Shown here piece by piece: positions 36,806-48,700 of a stretch of 64,000 bases of DNA (positions within the stretch are counted from its first letter, which is position 1; the number at the start of each line of letters is the position of its first letter). The translations under genes and the position numbers were made by a program. The DNA comes from Cyathus striatus (lineage: Eukaryota; Basidiomycota; Agaricomycetes; Agaricales; Nidulariaceae), in contig JAOVFP010000021.1 in NCBI GenBank assembly GCA_025738555.1, positions 434,001 through 498,000 of the forward strand, given 5' to 3'. The notes below the pieces were generated by a model. That model did no database searches. It was not told where the DNA came from and worked only from the letters and a program-made list of their open reading frames with translations.

Positions 36806-39482
36806 ATGGGTAGACATTCTAAATGTTCGATAAACCATTTAAAGAACTTGAATAAAGATACAAGCCTAGCAGATGGCAGTATCAAGGGTACATCAATGCC
36901 AATGCAGGCAACAGTGGAAGAAATCCCAGATTCCGAAGATGATGACTATGTGCCAGAACACAGTGCAAGCACAGAACAGTGAAGAGTGAGAGTATTAATA
37001 ACTGACAACTTAATGACAGCAGCATCTGATTGTGACACATCTGATGCAGAGGAATTCAATTTCGAGGAAGACGGAGAACCTGATTCCGATGAAGAACAGG
37101 AGATTCAAACAGAAGCAAAGGTGCTTCAGTTTTCTGCCATGCTTCATGAGGCACAAGTTGTTGCCATATGAGCACAGCATGCAGTCGCAGAACAGAAACC
37201 AAAGAGGAAAGCACATTACACAGGAAATGCTGTAAGAACGAAGCAGCTGTGGGCTGCAAAATGGTGCAAGATCTCAGCAACTGGAACACAACCTTTCATA
37301 TCACACTTCTTTAAGAAAAAGGATGCTGAAATTATGGTAGATTCTGGCAGTGATGGAGATGAAAGCAATGTGGAAAGCGAAGTTGAAAGCAACATGGACT
37401 CAGCAAACTTGTTGAATACAGCAGAAATCAACAGTGAAGATAATGTGCAGCAAGTACTATTAGCAACCAGTGGTACAAATGCAGAACCAGTGAGATAAAC
37501 ATATATAACATGATGACACAAACTTACTTGTTTCAGGCCAGTGCAAACCATCCTGATAATGAAGAAGTTTTAGATAAACAAGTAGCAGAAGCCCGCATAA
37601 AAGAACTACTTGCGGAAATGCAATACTGCACCACTTCTGCAGATACAAGCTCATTCACAATGAATGAAAATATTCTGCAGACATTTAGTCTCTCAAATCA
37701 AGCTGTTCTTCTTGATGCAAAGTTAAAACTTACTTTGCAAAGTAATGATAAAAAACTTGATGTGTTCTTCCGAAAGTGAATTATGGGAATGGTAGGAACA
37801 CTGAACTTATTCCTAGATATAGAATTAAAGTATACCTGGCGACAAGCATTGTTAATTGTAGCAAAAGCAGCAGGGCATGGAATAAACCATGCTCGAAATT
37901 TACACACCTGGATTGCCAACTTCCTACGTGACAAGAAGCTTCTGCTTCATTGATATGGGACATATAACACATCTATTCTTGAAGACAAGGATTTCTCATA
38001 TGACCTCCACCTCCACTTGCTTGAGATTTCAAAGAACGGCTATATTACTGCTCGGAGTATTGTTGAATATGTTGCAACCCCAGAGGTGCAATTGCAACTG
38101 GGTACAAGAGCTCGAGGAATTTCCAAATGGACTGCACAATGGTGGTTGAAGAAACTGAGTTGGCGATATGGAAAAAAACAAAACGGAATGTATATCGATG
38201 GCCATGAAAGAATTGATATCATCTGATATCGAGAAACCTTCTGTAAACGCTGGAAGGAATATGAAAAATGCTTTTTCATTTATGACAATGATGGAAATAT
38301 AATATCCTCACTGGTACCATTTCCCATTCCACAAGGCGAATTGCGCTTTCAGCTCATTGTCATTACACATGACGAATCCACCTTTTATGCCAATGATTAC
38401 CAAAGAGTACTGTGGTCTCATCCAGCCACCAAGCTAGTAGCTGAGCTGAAAGGAGAGGGTGTATCATTGATGATTTCGGAGTTTCTTGTTCCTGAATGGG
38501 GTCAATTAACATATCAAGAGCAGTCAGTACCCAAATATCTCCAATTAGATGAATACTTACTCAAAAAAATAGAGATGCATGGGTAGTGTTCAAGGCAGGG
38601 AAGAATCGAGATGGATATTTTGTGTCTGAGCACCTGCTTGAGCAAGTTAAAAGTGCTGTTGACATTTTTGAAGCCAGGACCAATGGTGCTGCTACTGGAC
38701 TGTTCATGTTTGATAATGCACCCAGTCATCAAAAGTGGGCCCCAGATGCCCTTTCTGCATGTCAAATGGTCAAAAATCCACGAGCTAATTGGACTCACCA
38801 TAAAAATGGTCCAAGAATGAGGCCAACAACATTTGGGCCAGACAATACTCCACAAGAATTCTATTACCCAGATGAGCATCCTACCATGGGGGGATGGTTT
38901 AAAGGAATGGAACAAGTCATTAGAGAGCGTGGTCTGTGGCCACAAAGCGGTGGAATGAGAGCTGAATGCGAGGGGTTCAGGTGTAAAGAAGGAAGCACTG
39001 ACTGCTGTTGCCGTCGACTTCTATTTTCCCAGCCAGACTTCATCAATCAAAAGTCACACCTCGAGGAATATATTACATCATGAGGGCACATCTGTGATTT
39101 CTACCCAAAGTATCACTGCGAGCTCAATTTCATTGAACAGTACTGGGGTGCTGCTAAACTATGATACAGAAACTCTCCCAGAACATCTGACATCAATGCA
39201 ATGGAGAAAAATGTTCTTGAATGCCTAGATGATGTTCCACAACTTCAAATTATGCGGTATGTAAATGCTTATACACTAATTAATATATCTCTTTTCTTAT
39301 CAGTGATCTTCAGATATGTAAACCGGTCTGCCTGCTTCATTAATACTTATGACCAAGGCTTAAATGGACCTGAGGCCGCTTGGGCTAATAAAAGATATCA
39401 TGGTCACCAGATCCTTCCACCCACAATGGCAGCTGAACTTAAGGCCGCATATCATCAGCACATGCTCAAATTCAATTCCTAA
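36806..39482 (+). pseudogene. IS630/Tc1-like DDE transposase, decayed
   Basis: Begins near the ATG at 36806 with acidic N-terminal exons (EEIPDSEDDDYVPEH). Then come a helix-rich region (TWRQALLIVAKAAGHGINHA), GMYIDGHERID (around 38200), and the catalytic region: Asp in VITHDESTFYAND (38370), Asp in LFMFDNAPSHQ (38710), Glu in CELNFIEQYWG (39120-39150). The tail is AAWANKRYHGHQILPP and ends at TAA 39482. Introns are likely near 37487-37535, 38525-38572 and 39255-39308. In-frame stops are TGA (36980, 37169, 37777, about 37952, 38224, 39081, about 39162), most at positions where I expect Arg. All three acidic residues survive, so decay is recent relative to the family. Confidence 0.8.
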
Positions 39483-40121
39483 TATTACTAGTAATTATAA
39501 TATATATAATGCATATCACATATCACTCGTTTGAACTTATGTCTTGAAGATATAACTTCAGGATTTTTCCGAACCGCACATTTTGCACCTCTTGGTGCTT
39601 ACATAATCAGATTATGTAAGGGTGCTGGAACTGTGTGCTCTCTACCTTAAGTGAATATGCACTTGAAACACCTAATGATCACTTATGATCACCATTACAT
39701 TCATTAGTACCAGTAGTAAGTAAATATCCACCTGAAACACTACTAAAACACTGAAAGATCACTTATGATCACTTATACATTCACTAGTAATCATACATTC
39801 ACTACTACATATATAATAGTGGGTGATCATAAAAAAAATGCCTAGCTTATATGATCACCATGATCATAAAACCTAGGCATTTAATGAAAAAATTGGCTGA
39901 CACCCCTCACGTTCTTGCGCTGAGGTGAGCGGTTGTGTTTGGAGTGGTATCTTGGGAGCGGAGCCATTGGTTTTGATAGGAGGTTCTAAATGTATAGATG
40001 AGCTCTATTCCAGAGGAAATGCATTTACGCATGTTCACATGGAACAGTGTGGGACTCAGAGGAGCAGATTCGGATGGTGGAACATTTGTATAGATAGGGA
40101 GGTGCCTGCAGCACCTCAGTG

Positions 40122-40600
40122 TTAGCTATGATGTTCACGTTGGTAGTATGTAAGCTCCTTAATACCCACTAAAACCCCTGTGTGGGACAGCCATTTCTGT
40201 GGGAGAGGTTCAATCAATTGATTGGCTTCCAGGACTTTTTTCCATGTGTGTGTAACGATATGCTGCTTTAGAGCTCTCGTCCCATAGGTCTGGCTGTCTG
40301 TGAGTAATCTGTCATGGTTAATCCTGATATTTATTGTTTTTAGCCATTTAGCTTTGATTGTATGAGCTGAGTGAATTTCCAATCCCTTTTCCACCTTTCT
40401 TCACCGTCGATGCAGCAGTCGTGTTGCACTCTGTAGTTGTCTTTCATGACCTTCAGAGTAATGGAGCGACGGGAGAGTGAACTTGTGCGTACCCATCCCG
40501 GTCTTGACTTGGATGGGTATTGCATGTCTTGGAAGAGGGAGTCTTTGGATTCTTTGGTTGTGCGGAATTTTTTTACTGACAGCCATGCTCTGAAGGGATG
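40122..40600 (-). pseudogene. LINE-like 3' fragment (RT/RNase H C-terminus)
   Basis: The minus-strand frame 40394-40122 reads KAKWLKTINIRINHDRLLTD, then YGTRALKQHIVTHTWKKVL and WLSHTGVLVGIKE before the stop. This resembles the extreme C-terminus of agaricomycete non-LTR retrotransposon proteins (RWLK-IN-RL--D, GVLVGI). Upstream frames to about 40600 are broken, so this is a 5'-truncated relic. No poly-A tail or target duplication was located. Confidence 0.5.
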
Positions 40601-41792
40601 TACAATTTGCATGTTTTTATGAATGTATATTGTTTCACACTTTTTCTCGTTGAAGGAACAAGAAATTGAAGTCCTATGGAACTGGAAAATCAGTCATTGA
40701 CGTTGGATGTTGAAATTCAAACTTTGCACTCTCTCCGATTGCCATTTATGCAATCATGCACATTGACCTGAGTCTGGTATGTAGTCAATTCAACGGATTA
40801 TATGCCACATACTTACACTGGTTATAGCGAAATATGAGATTTAGGTATATAAATCCCTATATCTTATTAGACATGTAGGTGAAAGCACTCACCTTCACTA
40901 ATACTGGGCAGGATATAACGTTGACTGGTAGAAATCCCAAATGTCATCAGTACTAACCAGGTTGTTGCAGTCACCATTTGAGCAAAAGAAACAGAGAGGA
41001 GGAGTAATATCTACAGGTCCGATAATGTGAAGACGAAGATCAGAACATGTTAATATGGCTTTGTTCTGGGTTTGAATCCAGGCAGTGATATTAGAGGACA
41101 TCACCTTCCAGGTTGTATTGCATACGTACCACAGGGAAAGAACAGGAATGGGTTTGTTGTCGTTTCGCATGAGGAAGAGGTGATACTAGGAGAGAAGAAA
41201 CTCAGGCATGCTTGACATTCAACTTTGACCATACTGATTCAGTGTTCAGGATGATTAGCATAAGTCATCACAGCTCAAGCTTGAAGCTTTGAAGCTTCAA
41301 CGACAGTCCAAAGGTTAACTTGGGGGCAGCTGATAGTGCTACTGTAGTAAAGTGGCAGTGAAGCAAAATTTTACATCACTGTGAATCACTGCCACTTTAC
41401 TGCACACAGTGCAGTACTGTGTAGTTGCTGTGACTGCACTTCAAGATTTTCAGGATCTGTCACACTTCACATTATGTTGCAGTCCTGTGAAGTCCCCTGT
41501 GTTGGATTTTTAAGCACTTGTTCACTTCCATTAGCTAGCACTCTAGAGCGCTTCATCTGTTCCTTGACAGGATCCTACTATTTCCTAAAGCAGTAGTTTA
41601 AAGAGAGCGCCTCATGAGTGCCCGTCACATCACAGTGCTGCACATTACTTCACATTATTTCACAGTGACATGAAATTTCACCTCACAGTGACTTTACTGC
41701 ACTCTGTGACAGCACTAGCACTACACCTGATTAACAGCATGATCCTGAAAGACTCAAAAGTATCACTCACTGGTGCTCAACCAGTGCTCTAT
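40601..41792. other. Unassigned, with a possible small MITE
   Basis: A 90-codon minus-strand frame at 41170-40898 (with ILTCSDLRLHIIGPVDI) is unrecognised. At 41334-41723, imperfect inverted ends starting TAGTGCTA enclose 16-nt inverted repeats (AGTAAAGTGGCAGTGA and complement, 41348-41403). This suggests a hAT-like MITE, but I found no convincing target duplication. Confidence 0.35.
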
Positions 41793-42129
41793 GAGGGGTG
41801 TCAGCCAATTTTTTCATTAAATGCCTAGGTTTTATGATCATGGTGATCATATAAGCTAGGCATTTTTTTTATGATCACCCACTATTATATATGTAGTAGT
41901 GAATGTATGATTACTAGTGAATGTATAAGTGATCATAAGTGATCTTTCAGTGTTTTAGTAGTGTTTCAGGTGGATATTTACTTACTACTGGTACTAATGA
42001 ATGTAATGGTGATCATAGGTGATCATTAGGTGTTTCAAGTGCATATTCACTTATTACTGGTACTAAAGAATGTATATGTGATCATAAGTGATCATTATAT
42101 ATATCAATAGCATATTATTTTGAATAATA

Positions 42130-42860
42130 TTATATATGTCACACAAGTGACATATCTCGAACTTGTCACGCATATTCCCGCGCCTCACATTGTTCCCGCG
42201 CTTCACATTTGTGACATCCTTCTCGCGCGTCACGTCTGTCACGCATATTCCCGCGCATCACGCATATTCCCGCGCTTCTCGCATATTCCCGTGCATCACA
42301 TCTGTCACATTCTTTCTGTGTGTCACATCCGTCACACATATTCGCACGCATCACATTTGTCACATATATTCGCACGCGTCACGCTATTCACGCGTGTCAC
42401 ATATATTCGCACGCGTCATACTGTTCATACGTGTCACGCTATTCACGTGTGTCACATATATTCGCACGCGTCACACTGTTCATGCGTGTCACATATATTC
42501 GCACGCGTCACACTGTTTATACGTGTCACGCTATTCAGGTGTGTCACATATATTCGCACGCGTCACACTGTTCATACGTGTCACGCTATTCACGCGTGTC
42601 ACATATATTCGCACGCGTCACACTGTTCATGCGTGTCACGCTATTCATGCGCGTCACGCTATTCACGCGCGTCACGCTATTCACGCGTGTCACACTATTC
42701 ACGCGTGTCACACTATTCACGCGTGTCACACTATTCACGCGTGTCACACTATTCACGCGTGTCACGCTATTCATGCGTGTCACGCTATTCACGCGTGTCA
42801 CGCTATTCACGCGCGTCACGCTTTTCATGTGTGTCACGTGCGTCACATTTAGCGCTCGTC
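42130..42860 (+). repeat. 18-bp satellite, left arm
   Basis: Units such as GTGTCACGCTATTCACGC, with 36-bp variants containing ATATATTCGCACGCGTCAC. Frame-independent ORFs arise because 18 is a multiple of three. Confidence 0.92.
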
Positions 42861-43087
42861 ACAGATGTCACCTGCTTTCATTTGTCACACTTTGCACAAC
42901 TATCATGCATTTGATGGTGTTACTCTTTGATTCACATTACATGTTTTATGTGTGTCACTCCTCATGCTTTTTGCATATTTTACATTTTTCACAATTTTCA
43001 CAGCTCAGTAATGTAATTTGGCTTTTGATATTGACAACATATCTAGATGTGGAAACTATATTAAGTGGGGGATACTTAGTATATCAC

Positions 43088-44009
43088 CTGTCATAGTCTA
43101 CTAGCTCATCATGGTTTTCATGTATATCATGTTTTTGATGTATATCACATATCAAGTTTTTCGTGTTCTTAATTTGAATTTGAATTGCTTCTGACATTTA
43201 CTCACACTTGTGGAGCCTGAAGGCACAGTAGGAAGGAGAATCATGATGTACTGAACACTTAACACCCAGGGAGAGAAGCTGATTATGTGTATCTGATTAC
43301 CTGTATATCTATACCATTGTTCAAATTGTTACAGAACAGAAGTATCCAACTGTGCAGAGTAAATTATTAAAGCAAAGGAAACAATCATGTTCTTGCTAAA
43401 CTGAAGGTTGTAACAAGAAATGTGACAATTAGTAAATTATAGAAGTGTAACAATAATAAGGAGCCAGATTGAAACATGTAGAGTGTGTATGTAAGTCCAC
43501 TGACATTTTACAATCAAGACTAGAGATGTGATATGATGCTATTGAACATTTTCATATTGAACAATTTGGTGATAGACCCACACATGGACAAAAAATGTGA
43601 AAGAATGGTGAAATATGTGATTCTACATCACATCAAACTTACACATCTCAGTTAATAGATGATCATTATTCTTGTATCACTATTGGTTATAATGATATCT
43701 TCATCAATACACATTATTGATTCATATCTGTTTACTCTATATGACTACATAATCTTGTGATATATTGATACAGAGAGAAAATGAAAACTATCTCAACTCT
43801 TACTGATATTGTGTCACAATCAGTTTCACTTCTACACTGCTACATGTACTCATATCTCTGACATATGTTATTTATACTTATACTTAAACCTTATGGCTTC
43901 ATCTTTTAAACAAGCATATGACTACTGGCAGGATCAACCAGGTAACTACTCAGACAGCATCAGGGAGTGGTTCATGTACATGCTATTGCTGAGTATTCCC
44001 TGCTTACCA
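43088..44009. other. Centre of foldback element, no gene
   Basis: Unique AT-rich spacer between the inverted arms. No ORF above 70 codons and no repeat. Confidence 0.6.
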
Positions 44010-44204
44010 TAGCTTTCAAATTTTGATATATTGTCAATATCAAAAGCCAAATTACATTACTAAGCTGTGAAAATTGTGAAAAATGTAACATATGCAAAAA
44101 GCATGATGAGTGACACACATAAAACATGTAATGTGAATCAAAGAGTAACACCATCAAATGCATGATAGTTGTGCAAAGTGTGACAAATGAAAGCAGGTGA
44201 CATC

Positions 44205-45305
44205 TGTGACGAGCGCTAAATGCGACGCACGTGACACACATGAAAAGCGTGAAGCGCGTGAATAGCGTGACACGCGTGAATAGCGTGACACGCATGAATA
44301 GTGTGACGCGCGTGAATAGCGTGACACGCGTGAATAGCGTGACACGCATGAATAGTGTGACGCGCGTGAATAGCGTGACACGCGTGAATAGCGTGACACG
44401 CATGAATAGTGTGACGCGCGTGAATAGCGTGACACGCGTGAATAGCGTGACACGCGTGAATAGCGTGACACGCATGAATAGCGTGACACGCGTGAATAGC
44501 GTGACACGCATGAATAGCGTGACGCGCATGAATAGCGTGACACGCATGAATAGCGTGACACGCATGAATAGCGTGACACGCGTGAATAGTGTGACACGCG
44601 TGAATAGTGTGACACGCGTGAATAGCGTGACACGCATGAATAGCGTGACACTCGTGAATAGTGTGACACGCGTGAATAGTGTGACACGCGTGAATAGTGT
44701 GACACGCGTGAATAGTGTGACACGCGTGAATAGTGTGACACGCGTGAATAGTGTGACACGCGTGAATAGCGTGACACGCGTGAATAGCGTGACGCGCGTG
44801 AATAGCGTGACGCGCATGAATAGCGTGACACGCATGAACAGTGTGACGCGTGCGAATATATGTGACACGCGTGAATAGCGTGACACGTATGAACAGTGTG
44901 ACGCGTGCGAATATATGTGACACACCTGAATAGCGTGACACGTATAAACAGTGTGACGCGTGCGAATATATGTGACACGCATGAACAGTGTGACGCGTGC
45001 GAATATATGTGACACACGTGAATAGCGTGACACGTATGAACAGTATGACGCGTGCGAATATATGTGACACGCGTGAATAGCGTGACGCGTGCGAATATAT
45101 GTGACAAATGTGATGCGTGCGAATATGTGTGACGGATGTGACACACAGAAAGAATGTGACAGATGTGATGCACGGGAATATGCGAGAAGCGCGGGAATAT
45201 GCGTGATGCGCGGGAATATGCGTGACAGACGTGACGCGCGAGAAGGATGTCACAAATGTGAAGCGCGGGAACAATGTGAGGCGCGGGAATATGCGTGACA
45301 AGTTC
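44205..45305 (-). repeat. 18-bp satellite, right arm (expanded)
   Basis: The same 18-bp unit in opposite orientation (GTGACACGCGTGAATAGC), with roughly twice as many tandem copies as the left arm between 44250 and 44830. Variation is mostly CGCG/CATG and GC/GT, i.e. CpG to TpG/CpA. Confidence 0.92.
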
Positions 45306-45676
45306 GAGATATGTCACTTGTGTGACATATATAATATTATTCAAAATAATATGCTATTGATATATATAATGATCACTTATGATCACATATACATTCTTTA
45401 GTACCAGTAATAAGTGAATATGCACTTGAAACACCTAATGATCACCTATGATCACCATTACATTCATTAGTACCAGTAGTAAGTAAATATCCACCTGAAA
45501 CACTACTAAAACACTGAAAGATCACTTATGATCACTTATACATTCACTAGTAATCATACATTCACTACTACATATATAATAGTGGGTGATCATAAAAAAA
45601 ATGCCTAGCTTATATGATCACCATGATCATAAAACCTAGGCATTTAATGAAAATAATTGGCTGACACTTATGGCTC

Positions 45677-45684
45677 TATATAAA
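45677..45684 (+). promoter_or_regulatory. TATA box of CHAT gene
   Basis: TATATAAA, 100 bp upstream of the predicted start codon at 45784. Its first three bases are the end of the right-hand 7-bp duplication GCTCTAT made by the foldback element. The element therefore sits directly against the core promoter and separates it from the original upstream DNA. Confidence 0.6.
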
Positions 45685-45783
45685 CAGATTGCTGCATTAC
45701 TAGTACTATATCAGTCTCCCTCGACCTCCCAGATCCAGTTTCTCTCAAAAAATCTCCCAGGCTTCTCCCAGGCATATTGCAAC

Positions 45784-48700
45784 ATGTCTAAAACAGAAAC
45801 AGGTAGGAGACCCATATGTTCACGATTCGCAGGTGCTTAAGGCATGGGTCTATGATAGCTTTTACAGATCCACAAACCTTGAGGGGATTATATGAATCGG
45901 CGTTAAAGTTACCAGATGATGATGTCTCAAAACCTTTACATCTCCTAGCAGTTGGTATTGAGTGCTACATGTCCAACCAACAGTTGAACAGTTTGGACGT
46001 TTCTGAGTGGTCTATACAAGTGTTCCAGTTGGCTGCCATACTTACTCCTCAACACGACCAAGAGCTTCAAATCTCCATACTTGGATTACTTGGTGGGATT
46101 TTCATACAACATTACGACCTGAGCCGATGTGTCAAAGATCTAAATCAGGCTGTTTCCACACTATGGGAGGGCGTTGATTTAACCTCAGAGAATGATCCAT
46201 TACTTCCTGATCAGCTAGCGAACCTTGGATATGCTATCAAGACTTGATTCAAGCAAACTGAAGAACTACGAGATCTCACAGAAGCTATAGAACTTCATTG
46301 GGTGGCTGCTTTCCTTACTCCAGTAGGTAGTCGCTCCTGATTTGAGATTCTCTCCAATCTATCATGGGCTTTACATGAAAGATTTGATTATACATATGAA
46401 TTAAGTGATGCAAACAATGCAATGGATATCATGCAAGACCTGGTCAACAAGATGGATCCAGAAGATCTGCTATATTCCTCATCTCTCAACAATCTTTCCT
46501 GCACCTTTATATCCCACTTTGGTTATAGCAGAGACTTGAGAGATGCAGGCCAAGCTATCGATGTTCAGCGTAAAACAGTCGAGAATAGGCCCAATCACTC
46601 CAGTTCTCTGATGAATCTGGATCACACGCATCAAGCATATTTCATGCGAACCGGGGAGCTACTGCATATCCACATGTCCACTGAAGCTCTTCAGAAGGCG
46701 CTGTCACTGGCAGGAGATGATCTTTTGCCTGACATTCTTTTACATTTGGGAGTGTCACTTGGATGTCGTTGTTTCATAACAAGTAATGTTGGCGATCTTG
46801 AAGAGGCCATAGCGCTTGAACAGTGTGGTATTCAGATCTGTAGAGATGATGATCCAAAAGTGCAACAGCTCTACAGTGATCTGGGTAATCTGCTTCACTA
46901 CTGCTCCGCACTTACACAAGATTTGCGTGATATACATGAAGGGGCCCAGGCGTACAGAGAAGCGGTGATTCGAATACCTATTGGACACAGAGATTTACCT
47001 AGATTCCTCAACAATCTAGGAAGTGCTATGCAAAGGATATTTAGCGCCATAGGGAACGAGTCTGATCTCTCTGAAGCAATCTCATATTACAAAGAAGCTG
47101 TTTCTCTAATTTTCAATAATAGTATTCAACAGATGTGCTGCCTGACTAATCTAGGAGAGGCGTTGTGCAGTAGATATATGCTTGCACACCAGCAATCCGA
47201 CCTCGATGATGGTCTCAGTGCGTTAAGGAAGTCTGTTACACTGTGCCTGCTGAATCATGAACAACTTCCATATAATCTTTTCACACTTGCATTTGCATTG
47301 AAAAGTCTGTTCAAAAATGAACACCAACTCGATACCTTAGATGAAGCAATCTCAGTTATGGAACAGGCAATAGATATCATTCTTGAAGGGAATGCTAGGT
47401 TGTGCTTCATGCTTGGTGGATTGGGAAATTTATTCTTCCTTCAGTACAATACTACACAGAGTAATGATGACATTGAAAGAGCTGTTTCATTATATCGCCA
47501 AGCTACACAGATGCCTGCTATATCCTCATTAGCACATCTAACCAGCGGGTGATGGTGGGGGTTGCTGACTCTTCTCATGGACCCAGAACAAGCCCTTCAT
47601 GCATCCAAAATTATTTTTAATGACATCATCCTACAATTGGCATGGATTGGACATACTACGGAACAATGGTATCTCTTACTGACAACTCTGGCAGACATTG
47701 TGAGCATGGCAACAGCTGTAGCCATCCGATGCAGACATCTTCATGTGGCTGTGGAGTGGCTAGAACAAGGTCGCTCAATAGTATGGAACCAAGTTAATAG
47801 TTTCCACTCACCCTTAGATAATCTTCGAAAAGTGAACCCAGCCCTTTGTACAGAACTAGAAAAGATAGCGATCGCTTTGGAAGAAGCTAGTATGTGAACA
47901 AATTCATCCGATTTGTTAGGAAGTAGTATGGCATGCAATATCTCGATTCAAGATGACATCCTTCAACATCAAGGTCTTGCAAAGCAATGGGATTCATTAC
48001 TTTGTCAGGTTCGCAACATAACTGGCTTCGAAGATTTTCTCTATCCAATACCGTTTTCTGAGCTGGTTCTGAAACTACCACCATCTGGTCTAGTAATAGT
48101 AGTTAATGTCAACTCATTTTCTTGTGATGCTTTGGTTCTTACTCATGACATATCATTAGAGAGCCAGGTTAATATCGTCCGTGTCCCCTTGCCTGAATTC
48201 TACAAGAGAGCAGTCATTCTTTGCGAAAGACTACACTACATAGACTACTTTCCAGTCCTTCAACTCGGACAAGAACTGCACGCAATGGTTGCCTTGCTAT
48301 AAATGAGAAGGACTGATTTTCCATCAAGGAGCTCCTTCGGGAATTGTGGTATGAGATCGTGAAGCCCATCCTTGATCTGCTTAAGCTAGAGGTAAGTAAA
48401 CCTTTGGTTCCAACTTCCATGGGTATTACGATGAACATGAATATCACAGCCTACATCAGATCCCCCTCGAATATGGTGGTGTCCAACTGGTCCTCTCACT
48501 TTTCTTCCTCTTCATGCTGCTGGTGATTACTACTACAATGATGAAACTCAAAATCCTGGATCAAATATCATGGATTATGCAATTTCATCTTACACACCCA
48601 CTATCACTGCTCTGATGCAGAGTCTATCTAAGCACCACCAGCAACAGCATCAGGAGTTCAAGGGATTGCTTGCCGTCAGCGAGCCAGAAGCTTCTGGTTT

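Larger units (their letters stand above)
35665..39908 (+). mobile_element. GTGTCAGCC-ended element with IS630-like transposase
   Basis: A 4.24-kb element. Left end CATAAGTGTCAGCC, right end (complement) GAGGGGTGTCAGCC, perfect 7-bp duplication ACGTTCT (35658-35664, 39909-39915). Hairpins built from AATGCCTAG and complement lie at 35693-35737 and 39837-39881. The left arm (35665-36516) includes a subterminal TCACGC/ATTCCCGCGC array. The right arm shares only about 261 bp (39648-39908) with the left. The foldback element at 41793-45672 has the same arms. The segment 36517-39647 carries a decayed DDE transposase gene and has no TA-flanked ends of its own that I can find. Confidence 0.88.
34707..40004 (-). 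pseudogene. Host-like gene split by a transposon
   Basis: Minus-strand gene. The 3' exon is 35461-34707 (GLNRICVQGLSILYCGKMID, later LDDLDQAWLAVLQRQIWDP) with a normal stop. An intron at 35581-35462 (GT...CTTACAG) joins it in frame to 35664-35582 (YLDGKFLELTKGYKKRFV). At 35664 the reading meets the element at 35665-39908. On its far side, the same frame continues through one copy of the 7-bp duplication into 39909-40004 (HLEPPIKTNGSAPKIP) as far as an AG acceptor. The element thus interrupts an exon. I believe proteins with the DQAW and YLDGKF segments occur in other agaricomycetes, but I know no function. The 5' exons are not identified. A transcript could still start at the internal Met near 35410. 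Confidence 0.6.
41793..45672 (-). mobile_element. Foldback element, GTGTCAGCC-ended, satellite-filled arms
   Basis: A 3.88-kb element with left end GAGGGGTGTCAGCC and right end (complement) CATAAGTGTCAGCC. A perfect 7-bp duplication GCTCTAT flanks it (41786-41792, 45673-45679). Inverted arms of about 1.3 kb (41793-43087) and 1.65 kb (44010-45672) are near-identical except for the copy number of an 18-bp satellite. Hairpins lie at 41820-41864 and 45600-45644. The 0.9-kb centre is AT-rich and codes for nothing, so it is non-autonomous. Relative to the relative at 35665, the ends are in the opposite orientation. The inserted target is the promoter of the CHAT gene at 45784. Confidence 0.9.

Noticed and set aside
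36517..39647. A separate Tc1-like element nested in the 4.2-kb element
   Set aside because: No inverted repeats or TA duplication were visible at the edges of the segment, and the right arm is shortened rather than cleanly interrupted.
44250..44830. CRISPR-like array
   Set aside because: Units are contiguous 18-bp tandem repeats with no unique spacers, in a eukaryotic transposon arm.
42120..45344. ORFs up to 396 codons in both arms of the foldback element
   Set aside because: The 18-bp unit is a multiple of three without stops in several frames on both strands, so long ORFs are inevitable.
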